From: Sediminibacillus albus
Lineage (GTDB): Bacteria; Bacillota; Bacilli; Bacillales; Amphibacillaceae
Direction: 5' to 3'
Assembly: GCF_900101125.1 (NCBI RefSeq)
Contig: NZ_FNFL01000001.1
Location: 992,001 to 1,056,000 of the forward strand
DNA length: 64,000 nt
The notes beneath the pieces were generated by a model, which had not been told where the DNA came from, did not search any database, and was given only the letters and a program-made list of their open reading frames with translations. The position numbers were made by a program, and so were the translations under genes. Shown one piece after another: positions 61,290 through 64,000 of this stretch (positions are counted from its first letter, which is position 1; the number at the start of each line of letters is the position of its first letter).

Positions 61290-61955
61290 ATGTATAAAGG
61301 AGGGGGAATTTCCAGATGTGTACATAGTTTGTTTAAACCTTCAACCTATCTAGTCTCTCCATTTAATTCAACGACCAAGTTTATAAATGGAGAGTATTTT
61401 TTAACAGACCACCAAAATAGTATAAAAAAAGATATTATAAATCTTTTCACCTCCAGCTCTGCTGAATTTGTATCAGTCATTGGTAACCCCGGTACAGGTA
61501 AGACCCTACTAACATATGATATAGCTAATCATTATATCAATAATAAGCTTAAAGTTTTGGTAGTTCATTGTGTTAAGTTAAACAATGGGCATAGTACTTT
61601 AGCATGGACTTACCATGGAATATAAAATCTATTAAATCCTTAAGCGTAATGTCATTACATGATTTTGATATATTAATTGTAGATGAAGCACAAAGACTAC
61701 AACCTCATCAATTAGATAAAATTCAATGTACTGTTAATTCATTACAAGGAAAATGTATATTCAGCTATGACCCTGCTCAAACTTTTACAAATCAAGAATC
61801 TTTTCGAAAAATCGGTTCAATAATTGAACAAAATCTAGCAACTAAAACCTATTGGTTAACAGATAAAATTCGTACTAACAAAGAAATAGCATCATTTATA
61901 GTAAATCTCTTTGACTTAAGTAAAACCAACCCAATTTTTTATGCTAGAACTATAT
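61290..61955 (+). pseudogene. DUF2075-type AAA ATPase/helicase, 5' part
   Basis: The frame from about 61290 reads TKFINGEYFLTDHQNSIKKD and the Walker A GNPGTGKT, and ends at a stop at 61623 after a frame change near 61595. The second frame carries Walker B in FDILIVDEAQRLQPHQ, then KCIFSYDPAQTF and LTDKIRTNKEIASFIVNLFD. This is the DUF2075/Schlafen-helicase pattern. The homology stops near 61950 and resumes at about 62758, on the far side of another gene. A GGAGGGGG RBS lies at about 61300. Confidence 0.82.
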
Positions 61956-61989
61956 TTATGTTTCCACTTGACGAGAGGAGGGCATCCCT

Positions 61990-62754
61990 ATGGATATTAC
62001 ACTAGGTTCAATAAGCAATCCAAAGATTGTCTATGAGATTCCTGTGTACATACTTTTCACAGTTTTAGCAACATTCATAGTAGCAATATTAACACAGGTA
62101 CTTTCACATTTTTTCGCTAACAGAAGAGATAAAAAGAAAGAGTTTATGCAAAAATACCAAGATTTATATTCAAATACTTTAGCGCCGTTATCAAACTATA
62201 TGTATATAAAAACTAATCCTATGAAGGGACACGATGTACACGAGGCTGTGGAAGAGAACGACCTACTAGAAATTACATTAATCAAATTAAAAGAAAATAT
62301 TAAACATGCATCACCAGCTTTGTTAAAAGTACATGAGAGATATTTCGGACACGGATATAAATCAGATGGTTTGGGAGGTGGGAAAGAGAGAGACAAACAT
62401 GCACTTGTTTACTTTCTATTAGAAGACATGCTTAGAACTAGTAAATGGACTGGAATATTTAGTAGAAGTGATAGACAAAGGTTAAAGCAGAGTAAATATT
62501 ATTATGGATTGAGTGCTATCACACTTCATTTTTTTAATATGAAGTTTGCAGAGTTAGTACTCCAAATGGAGTATCGGGGGGAAGCTAGAAAAAAAGTTAA
62601 ATATAGAGGTTTAGGAAAAGAACTACTCACACTTGACCATGTTAAGATGAAAAAGCAACTCCTAAAACATCTGAGTTCAGCAAATGTTAATGAAGATAAA
62701 GTATATAGAGATATTATTGAAAAATTATCATATAAAAGAGGAACATCCACATGA
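61990..62754 (+). CDS. Membrane-anchored protein inserted into the DUF2075 gene
   Basis: An intact 254-aa gene with a GAGGAGGG RBS. One N-terminal membrane helix (about 17-42; VYILFTVLATFIVAILTQVL), then a charged helical cytoplasmic domain (SHFFANRRDKKKEFMQKYQD, later GHGYKSDGLGGGKERDKHAL). It lies exactly between the two halves of the ATPase gene on the same strand. No transposase, recombinase or homing nuclease motif. Function unknown; one-helix cytoplasmic proteins of this size are frequent in defence islands. Confidence 0.75.
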   Translation: MDITLGSISNPKIVYEIPVYILFTVLATFIVAILTQVLSHFFANRRDKKKEFMQKYQDLYSNTLAPLSNYMYIKTNPMKGHDVHEAVEENDLLEITLIKLKENIKHASPALLKVHERYFGHGYKSDGLGGGKERDKHALVYFLLEDMLRTSKWTGIFSRSDRQRLKQSKYYYGLSAITLHFFNMKFAELVLQMEYRGEARKKVKYRGLGKELLTLDHVKMKKQLLKHLSSANVNEDKVYRDIIEKLSYKRGTST

Positions 62755-62757
62755 GAT

Positions 62758-63176
62758 ATTCCTCAAACCAATCGTATAAAAATATTAATGTTCAATTCTT
62801 TAATGATGACAACTCAGCTAAAAACTATGCTGAAAATCTTTCTAATAAGGGATAGGAAGTAATAAATTTTACTAACTCGCTATATTATAAAGTTACTTAT
62901 GACAGTTACCAAAATGAACAAAATAAAAACTCACACGAAGTAATAGCACAAGAATATGATAATGTGGCAGTTTTTATTGACGAACATTTCTTTTACGATA
63001 CAAATAAAAAATTATTTGCAACTTCAGTTAATGGAGGAGCTTATGCAATTGATAAAATGTTGTATCAAAATTTAACTAGAACTCGTGAAAAGCTAAATGT
63101 GATTATAATCAATAATGAAGCAATACTATCAGCTATATTAGAGATTTTATTACAAAAAACAAAAGCAGCTGTATAA
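62758..63176 (+). pseudogene. DUF2075-type ATPase/helicase, 3' part
   Basis: Continues the ATPase: NINVQFFNDDNSAKNYAENL, an in-frame TAG (NKG-stop-EVINF, where the family has a Trp), then HEVIAQEYDNVAVFIDEHFF and MLYQNLTRTREKLNVIIINN to the stop at 63176. HEVIAQEYDN and LTRTREKL are the helicase motifs V-VI of the superfamily 1-like core. With the 5' part it makes one gene, now inactive. Confidence 0.8.
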
Positions 63177-63180
63177 ACAC

Positions 63181-63224
63181 AAAAATAGTATAAGATGTTT
63201 AAACCTTATACTATTTTTATTTTT
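63181..63224 (+). terminator. Terminator behind the ATPase gene
   Basis: AAAAATAGTATAAG and CTTATACTATTTTT, 14-bp perfect arms, followed by ATTTTTTC. Confidence 0.88.
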
Positions 63225-63229
63225 TCTTA

Positions 63230-63590
63230 TACCTGTCAAACCTTACTACTTTAATATTTAAAACATTCGTAACTCCTTCCGGCTCAATTAAGTATTCCCT
63301 TTTATTTTTAACGTCTTTAGCTTAATCCTTTTTGTATTCTCAATTTACGAGTAAAAGCCGATAATTTATAAATAAATCACCACAAAAATGCTTTCGAATC
63401 GCATATTTATTACTGAAGTTTCTGACTTGAAGTGTAATTGATAGTTTTTTGTTTTCAATGTTTTGAAGCGACCACATAATGTAGCAACCATAGTTCATGT
63501 TTAGTTAATCATCAAATACTCGGGGGGGGGCTACCACAAACATTGCATTCAATTCTATCATTTCTTTTAGTAAAAAAATACATTCTCATA
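63230..63590 (-). pseudogene. Decayed small zinc-ribbon protein
   Basis: The minus strand reads MRMYFFTKRNDRIECNVCGS, then a run of nine C residues (63522-63530), then in shifting frames NYGCYIMWSLQNIENKKLSI, RNFSNKYAIRKHFCGDLFIN and KREYLIEPEGVTNVLNIKVV. Several stops and frame changes interrupt it. A single Zn-ribbon knuckle (CNVCG) and a later Cys remain. The family is not recognised. Confidence 0.45.
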
Positions 63591-63623
63591 TCTTTTGAAT
63601 AATTTGTATTTTTAGTGAATTTA

Positions 63624-63653
63624 TTGTAAAAAAATAGAATTTATTGGTATAAT
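63624..63653 (+). promoter_or_regulatory. Promoter of the right-edge gene
   Basis: TTGTAA (63624-63629), 18 bp, TGGTATAAT (extended -10, TATAAT at 63648-63653), 45 bp before the start codon. Confidence 0.7.
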
Positions 63654-63698
63654 ATTTACTAGATATATTTAATCTTTCATGGTGAGGAGAGGATTTCT

Positions 63699-64000
63699 AT
63701 GCCAATTGATGCGGTTTATAGAGATGGAAATAAATCAGTCACCGTAGATGCAAATGATGTAGACAGCAAGACATATTTAGAAAAGTACAAAGGAAAATTG
63801 TTTTGTAGTACTGATAATTGTAATGCTCGATTATCGTTGGTGTTTAGAGCCTCGAGACCGAATTTCTTTAAGACATGGCGTAATGACAATCATAATGAGG
63901 ATTGCTTACATTACTTTGATAGAGTTGCTGATAGAACTGGAGTAAATGTCGAGAATGTGATTAGTCTAGCATTGTCAGAAGCACACAAGAGGAGAGCGTT
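63699..64000 (+). CDS. Hypothetical protein with Cys/His cluster, cut by the right edge
   Basis: ATG 63699 after GAGGAGAGG; open to the window end (100 codons seen). The start PIDAVYRDGNKSVTVDANDV is followed by LFCSTDNCNARLSLVFRASR and FFKTWRNDNHNEDCLHYFDR, a C-x4-C...H-x4-C-x2-H pattern resembling the treble-clef metal site of CoiA-like and defence-island proteins. The rest is outside the window, so the family remains open. Confidence 0.7.
   Translation, partial: MPIDAVYRDGNKSVTVDANDVDSKTYLEKYKGKLFCSTDNCNARLSLVFRASRPNFFKTWRNDNHNEDCLHYFDRVADRTGVNVENVISLALSEAHKRRA

Overview
The window looks like a chromosomal segment of an endospore-forming, aerobic member of the Bacillaceae. Evidence: a gerA/B/C-type germinant receptor operon, a qoxABCD menaquinol oxidase operon, a CsoR/CopA/CopZ copper system, strong AGGAGG ribosome binding sites with frequent TTG starts, moderate-to-low GC, and many Rho-independent terminators. 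The mix of families recalls alkaliphilic or halotolerant bacilli, but the genus cannot be fixed from sequence alone.

Layout. 1-4435: a comB-like gene, cut by the left edge, diverges from a sulfate assimilation operon cysH-cysP-sat-cysC. 4436-7400: copy A of a ~0.5 kb interspersed repeat, a PAS-domain remnant, and a minus-strand operon (lipoprotein plus secreted acidic coiled-coil protein) headed by a c-di-GMP-I riboswitch, then an MCP remnant. 7495-11274: gerA-gerB-gerC. 11285-14925: repeat copy C, a WYL-like small protein, a lone SIR2-like protein, a PAS-STAS protein, and a non-coding stretch of degenerate tandem repeats. 14771-18797: qoxABCD behind two FNR/CRP-type palindromes. 18793-26450: small membrane proteins, a Gln-rich protein, a DUF421/DUF4363 pair, a secreted lipase, repeat copy B, and a divergent MMPL exporter/TetR pair. 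26577-30008: copZ-copA-csoR diverging from a Cys-rich copper-storage protein. 30101-41942: a frameshifted HemAT-like transducer, AlkC-like repair protein, repeat copy E, threonine aldolase, a PadR-controlled ABC/FtsX operon, an acetyltransferase, small membrane proteins, an esterase and an MFS transporter. 42571-44572: an AT-rich insertion with a secreted polymorphic-toxin-44 protein, a MITE-like element and a hairpin cluster. 44573-50862: a beta-helix protein, repeat copy D, DUF305 protein, Tyr-rich coat-like protein, cystine transporter TcyP, and a LytTR/DUF3021 pair.

51000-59100 is a prophage-derived or island remnant: endolysin-like amidase, tiny membrane proteins, a secreted M23 peptidase, a YolD-like gene lacking its usual start, a frameshifted ArpU-like phage regulator and a broken tyrosine recombinase lying at the 3' end of a tRNA-Val(GAC) gene. 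59171-64000, beyond the tRNA, is a decaying defence-type island: a ScoMcrA-like HNH (type IV restriction-like) nuclease translationally coupled to a frameshifted DUF6884 gene, a DUF2075-type ATPase gene broken by a frameshift, a nonsense codon and the insertion of an intact membrane-anchored gene, a decayed zinc-ribbon gene, and a new gene running off the right edge.

Functional links: the cys operon makes sulfite, the substrate of the pathway in which ComB acts (sulfolactate, known from B. subtilis spores). The riboswitch ties a surface/secreted protein pair to c-di-GMP. The FNR-type sites suggest oxygen or redox control of the terminal oxidase. The most unusual material is the interrupted ATPase with its cargo gene, the two architectures of the interspersed repeat, the c-di-GMP-controlled secreted protein, and the orphan SIR2 protein.
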